Shown: positions 1-12,100, counted from the first letter of the stretch. The stretch: DNA of 64,000 bases from Siphonodentalium dalli (GCA_032622095.1 CP136069.1:17289273-17353272), one strand, 5' to 3'. The notes: generated by a model from the sequence alone, not told the origin. Made by a program: numbers and translations.

Positions 1-386
1 ACAAACCGGCCAAAACCGGCCAAATAAAGCTGCAACAGCCTAAATTATCTTGGGTCTGCCTCAATAAAACCATACAAATATGGATATCATTGGAACCGGC
101 TCATTGACCACATTGTGATGGTTATAGTTATGCCCTGTGCCAATGCATTCTCTTATATATGCGAGTCGACCATAGGTCGCCTCGCATATATAAGAGAATG
201 CATTGGCCTAAAAAAAATAAAAAATTTAACACTTTTTACCATTTTTACTTACATTCTTTAACAATTTTATAATTTTTAATGTGTTAAGCCAATGCATTCT
301 CTTATATATGCGAGGCGACCTATGGTCGACTCGCATATATAAGAGAATGCATTGGCACAGGGCACTTCTGTTGGGTAAAGGGTTAA
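1..386 (-). mobile_element. TTAA-flanked MITE with paired hairpins (piggyBac-like), copy A, cut by window edge
   Basis: The copy ends at 383-386 in TTAA with inner terminus TGTTGGGTAAAGGG. Two near-perfect ~68 bp palindromes (about 145-214 and 290-357, each starting GCCAATGCATTCTC) are reverse complements of each other and flank an AT-rich core. The GGCCGGTTTTGGCC-type terminal block is at 1-30, so only the outer tip is missing. TTAA target sites and a CCCTTT terminus are typical of piggyBac non-autonomous elements; that assignment is inference. Confidence 0.8.
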
Positions 387-1218
387 CTAAAGAATCCTGA
401 ATTTATCATTTGTAAGGAGCATCTCCAAAGCTATATGTTTAGGCTTCGATTTTTTTTTTTTTTTTTTTGTATTTGTTTGTATTTTGTTTGTTTGGTTTAT
501 ATATCTCTTTTTTTGTAATCAATTACTTCAAGATGGAAGTAAAATGAACCCGTATGTAGACATTGAATAGTCATATAGCGTTTAACTGTTTAACTGACGG
601 ATGAATATCCGACAAGGTTCATCATCCATTCTCGAAATTAATTTGTTTTTGGCTTTTTTGTTATGGAATTACAACCCCTACTTTTGAAAAATCAATACAA
701 AATTGAATAAAAGGTCAGCCGACCACAGTGTCCACCGAAAACGTGGCAAGTCGATGCCGCTTTGTTAAAGAAATAAAAAAAAATGTTGAAATTTTCTAAT
801 CGAAAAGGGTTAATAACTCCATCAAAAAAAATAATTTCCGTCACCTGTATACATGTTGCACATCTTCAATATATGGGCAACAATATTCTGAAGTTTCAAA
901 TCTCTGGGATGAAATCTGTTGGAGGAGATGATTACACCATGAAGGTACTCAAAAGTGTGACGGACGGACGAACGGACGTACGCACCACAGGTTACTTGTG
1001 GGGTGCGATCTTTTGTTTGCATGACTTGTGGGGTGCACATGACGTACGGAAAATACAATTTTAAAGACTTTTCACCACAACCTGGACTGGTACAAGAAAA
1101 CACATATTGTACACAACACGGCATAATAACTTTATAATAATGATTATATTTCGAATATTTTCTGAAAAAAAACAAAACAACTTGTGGTTGTTTAGCTAAC
1201 GAACAATATTGGTTACTT
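387..1218. repeat. Intergenic or 3' flank: T-run and dispersed repeat tail
   Basis: A T-run lies at about 450-468. From about 783 to 1066 there is a dispersed repeat ending in GACGGACGGACGAACGG followed by a block (ACTTGTGGGGTGCGATC, then a second TTGTGGGGTGCAC) that recurs at 19379-19545. This looks like a shared 3' tail of a retroposon family. The short open frames here are in this repeat and are not credible genes. Confidence 0.55.
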
Positions 1219-1607
1219 TTAACCCTTTACCCAACAGAAGGGCCCTGTGCCAATGCATTCTCTTATATATGCGAGTCGACCATAGGTCGCCTCGCATATA
1301 TAAGAGAATGCATTGGCTTAACACAATAAAAATTATAAAATTGTTAAAGAATGTAAGAAAAAATGGTAAAACAATATTTTTTTAGGCCAATGCATTCTCT
1401 TATATATGCGAGGCGACCTATGGTCGACTCGCATATATAAGAGAATGCATTGGCACAGGGCATAACTGTAACTATCACAATGTGGTCAAGGAGCCGGTTC
1501 CAATGATATCCATATTTGTATGGTTCTATTGAGACAGACCGAAGATATTTTAGGCTGTTGAAGCTTTATTTGGCCGGTTTTGGCCGGTTTGTTGGGTAAA
1601 GGGTTAA
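1219..1607 (+). mobile_element. TTAA-flanked paired-hairpin MITE, copy B (complete)
   Basis: A full-length 389 bp copy. TTAA at 1219-1222 is followed by CCCTTTACCCAACA, and the right end is TGTTGGGTAAAGGG then TTAA at 1604-1607. Two ~68 bp hairpins (about 1250-1318 and 1385-1453) are inverted relative to each other around an AT-rich spacer. It is the best copy for defining the family termini. Confidence 0.88.
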
Positions 1608-1974
1608 CCCAAATAAAGCTTCAACAGCCTAAAATATCTTCGGTCTGTCTCAATAGAACCATACAAATATGGATATCATTGGAACCGGCTCCTTGACCAC
1701 ATTGTGATAGTTACAGTTATGCCCTGTGCCAATGCATTCTCTTATATATGCGAGTCGACCATAGGTCGCCTCGCATATATAAGAGAATGAATTGGCCTAA
1801 ACAAATTTTTTTTTTAACACTTTTTACCATTTTTTCTTACATTCTTTAACAATTTTATAATTTTTAATGTGTTAAGCCAATGCATTCTCTTATATATGCG
1901 AGGCGACCTATGGTCGACTCGCATATATAAGAGAATGCATTGGCACATGGCCCTTCTGTTGGGTAAAGGGTTAA
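1604..1974 (-). mobile_element. TTAA-flanked paired-hairpin MITE, copy C, inverted and abutting copy B
   Basis: It shares the TTAA at 1604-1607 with copy B and runs in the opposite orientation to TTAA 1971-1974. Its inner end lacks about 30 bp (CCCTTTACCCAACA and the CCGGCC block are gone; it resumes at AAATAAAGC). Both hairpins are present (about 1730-1798 and 1876-1943). B plus C form a large head-to-head inverted repeat. Confidence 0.8.
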
Positions 1975-2218
1975 AGTGTAAACATGTTGTTTTTGTCAAG
2001 GTACCGATGTGAGTTCTGTGCTTAATCACTCCACTGCCAGTCTATTATTATCAATTTAAGGGGAATAACTCTATCGCTTAGATGTGAATTATGATGAATT
2101 CTGTGGTAGACGTTGCACACAAGATGCAGGTTAACTCGCTAGACATACGAAGATCGACAACTCTATACTATGTCCTCGTGATGATAACATATTAAAGCGT
2201 ATTGTATGATGAACTTAC

Positions 2219-2303
2219 CAGTATCGCGAGGACTTGCGTAGAAGGGCAGCACGACGAGAAAGACTGACATAAGAGTATATAATATAGGCCACACAATGTT
2301 CAC
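2219..2303 (-). CDS. SLC7-family transporter, exon (late TM segment)
   Basis: An 85 nt exon of the SLC7 light-chain amino acid transporter gene. It begins after a pyrimidine-rich acceptor (TTTTTCAG) and ends at GTAAGT. It encodes VNIVWPILYTLMSV followed by FLVVLPFYASPRDTG, a hydrophobic helix that follows the RPIK motif of the preceding exon, as in xCT, LAT and b0,+AT (late TM, about TM11). It enters in phase 0 and leaves one base. The final exon(s), with TM12 and the C-terminus, would lie left of position 1; I do not see them at 1-2218, which is filled by MITEs. Confidence 0.88.
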
Positions 2304-3500
2304 CTGAAAAAGACAGAGAACTTGGAAGTGAAAATGGCTTACTGAAACACCCATGTAACGCATATCATTTGCGCCACAAGTAGCAACCTCAAAGGTTTTT
2401 GGAAAAGTACATGTGATTGTTTTGATATTTATGTTTTTCAGAGGGGGAGATAACTACAAGCATATGTGAAAGCAAAAAAAAAAGAAATTCCGAATTTTTT
2501 TTTGGGGCAAATTTTTAAAGTTCGGGCTTTGAAATAAAATGTCTGTAAGATTTGGGCTTGGTTGGGAGAGCAAGAAGAGCCCAAATTGTTAAGCCATTAC
2601 TTAAATCAGTGCCCATACAATCTAAAAAAAATTGTAAGCAGTTTGTCTCGCCTCGCCACTTTTTTGTCTCGCCTCGCCACTTTTTTGACCAGCAAAATTA
2701 GATGATATAAAACAAAACCAGGAAGATGCAAATAAATATGAACAAATGGAGTATAAGAATACTTACAAAAGTACACAGAATAACAGTTAGTGTCATATAT
2801 AGTGCGAAAGGGAAATAATCCTGGTATAAAGTGAGTTTACAATAGAATAAACATTGCGATTTAACATGTGTCCAGATAGGCACTGAAAATGAAACTGTGG
2901 AAGTGAGGTTGCTACCACAAGCTTCCAGTAAAATTATCAGAAAGAGAGATAACATGTCCAGTTTGATTTTTGGTGTTAAAGCGGGTTTATGTCGGATGAT
3001 GCTATTGTGTGACGGTTCTGTGTCCAGAACCTCTGAGTGAAGACATTGGTTATATTCAAAGACATTTCAACAAAGATTTTAGAAGTAACTCGAACATTAA
3101 AAATTCTGCCATCCCACGTAGTAGATTTTATATGGAAACCCAGTTGTTTGTACTTATCCAATTACTAATAATAAAATCTAAAATCCACATTATACATATC
3201 GCCAAAGCAAATGTCCTTGATTCGAGATATTCGAGGTGTTTGACCTTTGGTGCCAGTTTCCAATTGAAATGCCTTCGATTTGAATCTTTGGTAAGAATGT
3301 TGGAGGTATAGGAAACTGTCGTGTACTTCGACACAAGTGTGGTATCGAAGTACAATGCATAGATCATATATAATATATGATCATATATATAAAATAAGTA
3401 TATCCTTGCTTTCTTTTCTGTATAATAAACAAAATCGCCGTTTTCATTTTAAATTCAGACCACGTGATTCCTGAGTGTAACCATAGCAAATAACACTCAC
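2304..3500 (-). other. SLC7 intron
   Basis: Intron between exons at 3501 and 2303. It contains a short duplicated phrase (TTGTCTCGCCTCGCCAC twice at about 2644-2683). An open frame at 2698-2955 is hydrophobic with a GTAAGT after it, but it does not resemble an SLC7 exon. Nothing else was recognised. Confidence 0.6.
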
Positions 3501-3650
3501 CTTGATTGGTCGCGGTATATCTGGATGCGTATGCCTCATAACAAGGAGGCCCATAACGGATATACCTATAGCTAACCAATTAGAGAAACCTGCGTAGTTT
3601 ATTAGAGCGAATATATCCGACGAACAGAGGTAAACTGCTGATATTGCACC
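3501..3650 (-). CDS. SLC7-family transporter, exon (DIFALINYAGFSNWL)
   Basis: A 150 nt, phase 0-0 exon flanked by a TTTCAG acceptor and GTGAGT donor. It encodes GAISAVYLCSSDIFALINY, then AGFSNWLAIGISVMGL, ending RHTHPDIPRPIK. The S-x-D-hydrophobic-x-x-L-(I/L)-N-x-x-x-F-x-x-W-L pattern and the RxxxPxxxRPxK ending are hallmarks of heteromeric SLC7 light chains (region around TM9-TM10). It joins in frame to the exons at 6015 and 2303. Confidence 0.93.
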
Positions 3651-3687
3651 CTGAAACGACAGAATGATGAAAAGATTTGAAGACATA

Positions 3688-3857
3688 CAGTAATGCCCTA
3701 AGTAATCGACTCCTGAAACACAGCAGAATTATGGGTAACTTTTCAGGATTTGGTCGGAAATATGGATTGTTGCCATTCATCGGAAAGCTCTCGGGGAGTC
3801 GATTAAGGAGTCGATTACTTAGGTCGATTAAGGAGTCGATTACTTAGGGCATTACTG
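3688..3857. mobile_element. Palindromic TA-flanked MITE (CAGTAATGCCCTAA family), rearranged copy
   Basis: It starts CAGTAATGCCCTAA and ends TTAGGGCATTACTG, with TA on both sides. The right arm is shortened and carries a duplicated ~22 bp segment (AGGAGTCGATTACTTAG twice, about 3803-3850). A second partial left arm of the same family follows at about 3860-3940. The full-length form is at 58388-58600. Confidence 0.8.
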
Positions 3858-3940
3858 TACAATGCCCTAATTAATCGACTCCATAACCACAGCAGAATTG
3901 TGGGTAATTTTTCAGGATTTAGTCGTAAATTTTAGTTTGC

Positions 3941-4840
3941 TTCAATGGGCATCAACTGCTATGGGAGACCAAGGATCATATTGAAGTTGACTTGAACTTG
4001 ACTTGAAACATATTTTATTTGCAAAATATACAAAAGGGATTGGTGCACAAGTTTTTGCAACTTATGAAGCCTCTCTCCTAATACAATATTGTAACACACA
4101 TGTGATCAAGATGACGGTACAAACTTATTTACATGGTGAGAAGTTATGGGAGATATAGTGTGTAGCGCCTTCCAGAGATGATCCAACATGAGGTTGCTTC
4201 TTATCTGTGAGAAAATTTGTATTTGAAGAATGTCACTACTTTATTAATTTTGGAATGATTGACAAGTGCCAATATATTATCTATTATTATATTATCTATC
4301 CTTAGTACTTTTATGTTGGTTGTAAAATATAATGGTACACTTGATTCGTTCTCTATTTTGTTATTGTTGTGCTCTGGAAGGCAGTACAGATGATAAATCA
4401 GAATGAGATGTTTGAATGGGAGGTTTGTCCACTTGTGAGCTAAAAGTTAAAATTCCGGAATCAAGTATAGATTTGCTAATAAGATAAATATAATCATTAG
4501 GGGTCAAAACGCTTAGTCGCTGCAATATATTGCCGTTCCCCGGTTGAAGTTGGTGATGTTCACCCATTAGTCACCTCGATTATGCATTTTATCTTCTGCA
4601 AATTAGGGGAAAAAGAAACTGAACAGAAAGTAAAAAGTAACTAAAACAATATTAATTTGAGATTATAGATGCTTCCAGAAGACGAAGCATAAGCAGAATT
4701 AGGTCTCCAGAGGGTAAGTTAGTGATGATATTACAGGTAAGAGTCGTTTAATCTTTCAGTTATGCTCTACAGCTGTGAAATATGGGCCTCGGAGCTGTCA
4801 TTCGGTGATAAAGATATCACTGAGAAACTTCTCACGAAAC
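3941..4840. repeat. SLC7 intron segment with dispersed repeat
   Basis: About 4520-4740 matches, imperfectly, the block present three times at 28985-30070 (shared phrases GAAGTTGGTGATGTTCACCC and TTTTATCTTCTGCAAATTAG). The remainder, including a low-complexity ACTTGACTTGAACTTGA stretch near 3985, shows nothing recognisable. Confidence 0.5.
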
Positions 4841-4958
4841 CAAGCCTTGAAATAGTGTGTCTGTCTGTGATGATAGCCCACTGTGTGGGGTAGCGTCACT
4901 AAATCCACCCTCTAGGGACCCCATTCAGCAAATAGCAGACACAATTTTTCCAGACTTG
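4841..4958. mobile_element. Degenerate hAT-like palindromic MITE (CAAGCCTTGAAATAG family)
   Basis: It begins CAAGCCTTGAAATAGTGTG and ends in a mutated mirror CAGACTTG. The left arm is mostly deleted and the right arm (AAATCCACCCTCT...) is kept. No 8 bp target duplication is visible, unlike the copies at 16641, 20151 and 35907. Confidence 0.65.
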
Positions 4959-5035
4959 AACCACTTTAGTGTCAAATCGTATGGGGCATCTTTATTTTAG
5001 TCATGAAGATTCTCCAGAAACCTATTTATCGCATA

Positions 5036-5990
5036 ATTAGCACCTACACCTGGCCTCATATTTTTGTTAATAAGTCACACGTGTATTATCGGCACGCGCA
5101 GTTACGTAAGAGCTTAGCGCAATGATGTCGATGTCAATGTCGGAACTTTATTGTTATGTTATTTATTGTTATTAATATATAATTATGATATTTGATTTGT
5201 GTTGGGTTATTTAGTGCTGTGATATAAACATGGGTGATAAGGGTGGTTAATTAGAATATAATTATGATATTTGATTTGTGTTGGGTTATTTAGTGCTGTG
5301 ATATAAACATGGGTGATAAGGGTGGTTAATTAGAATATAATTATGATATTCGATTTGTGTTGGGTTATTTAGTGCTGTGATATAAACATGGGTGATAAAG
5401 GTGGTTAATTAGAATATAATTATGATATTCGATTTGCGTTGGGTTATTTAGTGCTGTGATATAAACATGGGTGATAAGGGTTGTTTTGATTTGTGTTGGG
5501 TTATTTAGTGCTGTGATATAAACATGGGTGATAAGGGTTGTTGATTTGCGTTGGGTTATTTAGTGCTGTGATATAAACATGGGTGATAAGGGTGGTTAAT
5601 TAGAATATAATTATGATATTCGATTTGTGTTGGGTTATATAATGTTGACTGTGATATAAACATGGGTGATAAAGGTGGTTGAACAATTTTGTCAACATTA
5701 AAAGACACATTTAAAATGGAACTATATTTTTTCTTGAATGTGTCTTTCTTTCCTCTTTGGTTGTGATAAGGAAATAAATATTAATTTGTTTCAACCCAGT
5801 CTATTCGAGATCCCCTTTCCTTGCTAAAATGTGATTATGTGATAAAATGGATCACAAATTCGTCGCAATTCTATACGAAATTTATTAATCTGGTCCACTA
5901 AATTCCATTAGAACCTCGCTAAAGCTCGACTCGAATCGTATTTAGTGCAATCGGTTAATAAATTTCGTATAGAATTGCGTCTCATTAGAG
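5036..5990. repeat. Dispersed repeat with internal ~79 bp tandem expansion
   Basis: The outer parts (about 5036-5160 and 5690-5960) align with an unexpanded relative at about 7455-7880. Between them, a ~79 bp unit containing TTTAGTGCTGTGATATAAAC is repeated about seven times (about 5165-5680), with some units shortened to about 60 bp. The relative at 7555-7625 has one unit only, so the array arose inside this copy or was lost there. Confidence 0.8.
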
Positions 5991-6014
5991 ATTCTCAATG
6001 TGTTATATACTTAC

Positions 6015-6111
6015 GGTAAATAGCACAGCTGGAACAGGAGTATATCTGTCAACTTGAACCATGCCCAATGCGCCGGGCATGTGGCCTTCTCTGCTGGCAG
6101 CAAAGAATATT
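6015..6111 (-). CDS. SLC7-family transporter, exon (ASREGHMP)
   Basis: A 97 nt exon, acceptor TTCACAG, donor GTAAGT. Joined to the previous exon it reads [20 protein letters not shown] then [16 protein letters not shown]. The SR-x-F-x-x-A-S-R-E-G-H-x-P motif followed by TPxPA is diagnostic for SLC7 light chains (intracellular loop after TM8). Phase: one base completes AG|A, then ends on a codon boundary. Confidence 0.95.
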
Positions 6112-6576
6112 CTGTGAAGAAAGTCGAATACTTATTAAGAAAATCATATATGACAGATTCTGCATATGTGATCGAAAACGTTCCAACCAGGTGACAAGGT
6201 ATATCTAAATTTGATTGCCAGTAAGGAAATAAGAAACACACTAGCTGATGTAAGACATGTATTTGACAGGAATGTCAGTCTATTTTCAGTTTTAAAAATG
6301 CCAAATATTTTCTTTCGGGACATTATTTATAAGGGCAAGAAATTAACTTTAATGAACAAAGCAATCATGTTGCTGTGTCTGGTGTTGTTGTCATGTGCGG
6401 CTTTACGAAATAGTATTAATCCCTGATTTGACGTAAAGTCATTTTATTGGCGCGATGCCAAGATGGCGGTAAGCGCGCGCATATTCGTCACAAGTGAGAG
6501 ATAAGGAAATATGTAATGGCGTTTTTTAATGAAAAATATGGGTTTCATGTAATATATTTATTATTAGTATGCTCAC

Positions 6577-6680
6577 CTCGAAGCAGTTATGAGGATTCCG
6601 TTGGCACCACCAAACGTAGAGAAAGACACAAAGATCGGCATTATCCACCACGCAGCGCCGTACAGACGTTGTGAGAACAT
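6577..6680 (-). CDS. SLC7-family transporter, exon (TM8, STFGGANG)
   Basis: A 104 nt exon, acceptor CCTTTTAG, donor GTGAGC. It encodes MFSQRLYGAAWWIMPIFVSF then STFGGANGILITASR. The V-(S/A)-x-S-x-F-G-x-x-N-G signature matches TM8 of xCT and LAT proteins. It follows DAAVAV of the exon at 13215, matching the family's AVAVTFxxRxxG with T replaced by M. It ends with two bases of the Arg codon. Confidence 0.95.
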
Positions 6681-6755
6681 CTAAAAGGAGGAGAGACGCA
6701 CAATGTATATATAAAGCAGAAACAAATCTCCAAATTAATAATGTACAATCGGCCT

Positions 6756-7155
6756 TTAACCCTTTACCCAACAGAAGGGCCCTGTACCAATGCATTCTCT
6801 TATATATGCGAGTCGACCATAGGTCGCCTCGCATATATAAGAGAATGCATTGGCTTAACACATTAAAAATTATAAAATTGTTAAAGAATGTAAGAAAAAA
6901 TGGTAAAAAGTGTTAAAAAAAGATTTGTTTTAGGCCAATGCATTCTCTTATATATGCGAGGCGACCTATGGTCGACTCGCATATATAAGAGAATGCATTG
7001 GCACAGGGCATAACTGTAACTATCACAATGTGGTCAAGGAGCCGGTTCCAATGATATCCATATTTGTATGGTTCTATTGAGACAGACCGAAGATATTTTA
7101 GGCTGTTGAAGCTTTATTTGGCCGGTTTTGGCCGGTTTGTTGGGTAAAGGGTTAA
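6756..7155 (+). mobile_element. TTAA-flanked paired-hairpin MITE, copy D (complete)
   Basis: TTAA at 6756-6759 then CCCTTTACCCAACA; the right end TGTTGGGTAAAGGG plus TTAA is at 7152-7155. Hairpins lie at about 6786-6854 and 6934-7001. The sequence is nearly identical to copy B at 1219-1607, which suggests recent activity. Confidence 0.88.
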
Positions 7156-7342
7156 CCCTTTGATGACTGGCGCTTTCTGTTTTTTGTTGTTGCGAAAACC
7201 CTGTGCCAATGCATTCTCTTATATATGCGAGTCGCCCATATGACGCCTCACATTTTTAAGAGAATGCATCGGCCTAACAATATATCTCTTGATCTTGTAA
7301 GCCAGTGCATTCTCTTATATATGAGAAGCTCCCTATGGGTTA
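7152..7342. mobile_element. Related TTAACCCTTTGATGAC MITE, partial
   Basis: It shares its TTAA with copy D and starts TTAACCCTTTGATGACTGG. It contains a degenerate version of the same GCCAATGCATTCTC hairpin (about 7205-7273) and the left half of a second (from about 7299). It belongs to the second family seen at 33227 and 61814; the right end is lost. Confidence 0.65.
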
Positions 7343-7454
7343 AACGTATACACTCTTCGGGCACCAATCTACACGTAGTACTTACTATGCTCTAACCTTT
7401 CCTTCTGATTGGGTTGGTGGGGGGGGGGGGGGTGAAATGTGTATAATTATCACC

Positions 7455-7880
7455 TAATTAGCCCCTGAACCCGGCTTCATATTGTTTTAATAACACACGT
7501 ACACTTGTATTATCGGCACACTTAATGATGTCGATCAATGTTATTGCTATGTTATTTAGAATATTCGATTTGTGTTGGGTTATATATTGTTGACTGTGAT
7601 ACAGACACAGGTGGTAAGGATGGTTGAACAATTCTGTCAAAATGAAAAGACACATTCAAATGGAACAATATTTTTTTTAAATGTGACTTTACACTCTCTT
7701 TGGTGGTGATGAGGAAATCACTATTTATATTTTTAACCCCCATCCGTTTCGAGATACTCTTTCCTTTCTAAAATGTATGTGATAAAAAAGGATCTCAAAT
7801 TCGTCGCAATACTATACAAAATGTATTAACCTCGTCCACTAAATTCGATTCGAGCTTCGCTCGATTTATTAACGTGATAG
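7455..7880. repeat. Dispersed repeat, relative of 5036-5990
   Basis: Shares TGTATTATCGGCAC, the TTTGTGTTGGGTTAT unit (single copy), and the right flank with TTCGTCGCAAT...ACTATAC with 5036-5960. A G-run (about 7420-7432) lies just left of it. Confidence 0.7.
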
Positions 7881-8725
7881 AAATTGCCGTATTTTGTTTC
7901 AAAATGAAAAAAATGCACCCACTTTGTCTCGGTATGTAAATAAAAGAGCGTTCCACGCTGTTTTGTTCTGATACTGTAAAATAAAGAGCGCTGTGGGAAA
8001 TTGCATTTTATAGTCCATAATTTTCAATGACGCACTTTCTTGTCAAGTATTTCATATGATATCATTCCGACCTATTTTAATTCCAGAACAAGAATTCGCA
8101 TCAAAGATGCGAATCGATTTACGGTAGCTACACGAAACATGTGCTTGGATTAAAACATGTATTAATCGTAATTGACTATCACACAGCACTGTTGAGAAAG
8201 TCTGACATTCACATAAATGCATTAATTAAAGACCGTATATATTATAACACCGCCAAGATTATGTGCGAACCTGGCCGTTTTTGGAACTTTATCAAAACAT
8301 TATTTTACACCGAATATCAACACAATAATCAGTTGATAATTGTACCTACAGTACGAAAATTACCTAGCTAAGTGTCGTAACTCAGCCCACAATACACGGA
8401 CCTAGCCGGTGATCGAATCCGACCAAGATATTGTTGAGTATAGCTAATACACTGAATATAAACGATATCAGTTGACATTTTGTTCAAAATATCGCGTTAA
8501 CGCGATCAAAATTCACGAAAATAAACCAATTAAGGGCTGTAACTACACCCACAATACGCCCGCAGCGAACCGACCTTGCCAAGCTATAGGTTGAGTTTTT
8601 TTTTTAAACTTGACCAAAAATTACAAACGCAAACAATTAGATATAGTTTGAGGCTGACAGATTATGTTGCTTTAATGAAAGGTGTTTGTCTGGTTTGTCA
8701 CATAATTCAACACAATCTGGGCGCA
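7881..8725. other. SLC7 intron, no recognised feature
   Basis: AT-rich sequence with short unconvincing open frames. No repeat termini, splice-flanked exon or RNA gene was recognised. Confidence 0.5.
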
Positions 8726-8731
8726 GCGACA

Positions 8732-9475
<744 letters not shown>

Positions 9476-10934
9476 TATCGTGTAGTTAAGTATTCGAATA
9501 GCTCTTGTGTCATAGAGTTATTCCCCTGTACACAATGCTCCATGATCACTGACAATTTCAGTCAAGCGCTTCAGTGGTATAGGGAGGATAACTCTATCTA
9601 ATCAAAAGTATTTTCATTCATTTTCTCGTCAACAATATTCAAAATTAGTTTGTGTTGACCTATCAACGGACATGACAACTGATAATTCAATTATCCCACA
9701 ACTGATAATTCAATTATCCCAAGGCTAACCGATTTGACATGTTGTATAAATTGGCTCTAATTAGAATTTGACTAGGGTTCTGGAATGTATGGATTCAACT
9801 TAAGTATGTGCAGAAGTTCTCACATGTTTCTCAAGTCCACAAAGAGACCAAACTCCAGGCAGAGTTATCTCCCATCGCTCCGATGAGATACCACTGCCAA
9901 AAGGACATTTGGTATATAAGGATTTGTTACGTGTTCTCAGTTCTTATGTTTTAGCCTTTAGGATTAAAATTGTCTATGTCTGGCTCAGTTCATATTGTTT
10001 TTATCAATACCGAAAGAATTACCATTATTGCAAACTTTTGTTGGTCAAAATAAGATAATATAGGTGACTAAATATTGTTCTGACGATATATACAAATATA
10101 TGTATCGGTCTGCAAAGTACCATCCTTGTGGCACTGCTATATCGCAGTGATAACGTAGAGTGCGCTGCATGGAGTTTGCATAGAGACATGAAACATATTA
10201 GCTTATGTTCCCATCGCCAGTAAGGATCTGAGTCGTTGATTGGTCAGAGAGCCGCGCATCATATCCCATATTTACGTCTCGAGCCGTCAATATATTAATG
10301 GAAACCGAGACAACCGTTTCATCGCCTATCGCTTGGCTGTTCTATTCATGACGTCACTTACGTTGAACAACGCTATGCTGAGAGCGATAGGAGATTTTGA
10401 CATTTTCTGCTGATCATTCTTCGGAATAAATGTAAAATTTCTAAGAATGGACCAGGACTGTCGGCAGAACATATACGTTATTGTTCAAAGTTGTTTTCGT
10501 GGTTGTTGGTGAAGTCTATAACTTGACTAAGCAATTGGCAGTTTGTTACTATAAAGTATACGATATTCTTCCGTGAACTGGTGCATTTGCACTGCCGATC
10601 TTTGTGCTAATGCTACCTGCTACTGCTAAAGTTCAGAGTTTCAATTCATTAATAAGTTTCAAGCACAAACATCCAAATTCACATGACTGCTAAACTTGTA
10701 CAATTCAGTTTTTAGATTTGAACGTTACGCGAATCATTTCGATTTTATTATAAATTACACCATGCTATGATATTTTTCCGGCATAATTTAGAAATTATAA
10801 AGCGGACTATTTCGTGGTGCAGTCGCATGGATACAAAACTGTTTCATAATTAATTAGCCGCTTCTCTATAAGGAACCTGTGAATTTTTCGATGTTTTTTG
10901 ACAAAAACTGCGATAGAATAAATATAAATTTGTT
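9476..10934. repeat. SLC7 intron with dispersed repeat (copy 1 of 2)
   Basis: About 9845-10175 matches 27445-27785 with modest divergence (shared AACTCCAGGCAGAGTTATCT, ATCGCTCCG, GTCTATGTCTGGCTCAG and GTACCATCC...GTGGCA). The rest of the stretch is unremarkable. Confidence 0.65.
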
Positions 10935-11098
10935 CGGTGGATAAACAGAACATCCGCATAGTGTAGCTGAATAGAGAATTTATTTTTCTCGTATGTGGGC
11001 ATCTATTTGGCTCGCCTAGAAGCTCGCCAAATAGATGCCCACATACTCGCAAAAATAAATTGTTTATTCAGCTACACTATGCGGATATTCTCTATTTA
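10935..11098. repeat. Palindromic element, ~75 bp arms
   Basis: ACATCCGCATAGTGTAGCTG at about 10950 is mirrored by CAGCTACACTATGCGGATAT near 11070-11090; the arms meet at GCCTAGAAGC around 11012. Its outer ends resemble the palindrome at 27165-27315 (CGCATAGTGTTTCTGAA), so both may belong to one family. Confidence 0.75.
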
Positions 11099-12100
11099 TA
11101 TAGCAGAGCTGTCAACTAATCACTGGCATTGTTTATCTATTAAACCTATGACATTTATAATGACCTCAGACCTCAGAGTTATATACTCAGCTGTGCAATG
11201 CAGCAAAGATTTTCTAGTCTACTGTTAATAGCATGTCATGTGTATTGTTGAAACATTTTTAATAAATTAGATACCATAGATTTCTTTATCTGCGCACGCA
11301 TTGGCATAAGAGACATCAGAAAATGATATAGCCTTATTAATAGATAAGTAGTCCAAAGGCATGGGCTGAGAGATTTATATACAAATTTTGTTCTGATCAG
11401 ATAGAAATGTTTGAGTTATCGCACCATGCGTAAAGTGTCTACAGTCGGACAGACAGACAGACGGACGGACGAACAACAAGTGGTCAATCCGGACGTCGAC
11501 ACTATGGTTATATACCATACTATGGTATGGATAAACATAAAAACACCACGAAAAAAATGTTATCTTTGAAACTAATGCGGTCGCCATTTTGATAATGATA
11601 ATGTCACGCGGGAGGTACATGTAACGCTATTGACCCGGTGTATACATTCAAGGTCTGGGGAGTTATGTTACGAGAAGGGAGTGACGTTCACCTAGGTTAT
11701 GTAGGTTTATGTAATACAATCCTGTTGTTGACATTCTCAATAGTCGTCAACAAAAGCTTGGACACGCAAAATGCTAATTAAGTATACGCCTACAGTGCGG
11801 AAGCGCAATTTCCGAAGGATCGCCGAGGTGTCTGCACTTATATTAGTTGGATTGTTGGACTTGATTGTTATTATTTGGGGGTTTGGAGGCGACATTTAGT
11901 ACCGGCGGACCCACGTATTTACGAACCCGACGAACAAGTCATAAATGGCTGAACCACGAAATTTGAAAGCAACGAATTCAAAGCCATTCACATTATTGGA
12001 CACGATATCACGCCACGCATGGATTCCTATAATTCTGGTGTGTTTAATTGACTGGTGAAGTTAGAAGCTTTGTCAATCTAAAGAGAGATATTTGAAATAG
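11099..12100. repeat. SLC7 intron with retroposon-like tail
   Basis: About 11375-11530 (TTTGAGTTATCGCA, GTAAAGTGTCTAC, a GACGGACGGACGAAC run, GTGGTCAATCCGGACGTCGA and a short ATACCATACTATGGTAT palindrome) matches the tail at 35500-35690. The remainder is unrecognised. Confidence 0.6.

Noticed and set aside
2698-2955. Hydrophobic minus-strand open frame with a GTAAGT after it, inside an SLC7 intron
   Set aside because: Considered as an alternative exon, but it does not match any SLC7 segment and the neighbouring exons already join in frame without it.
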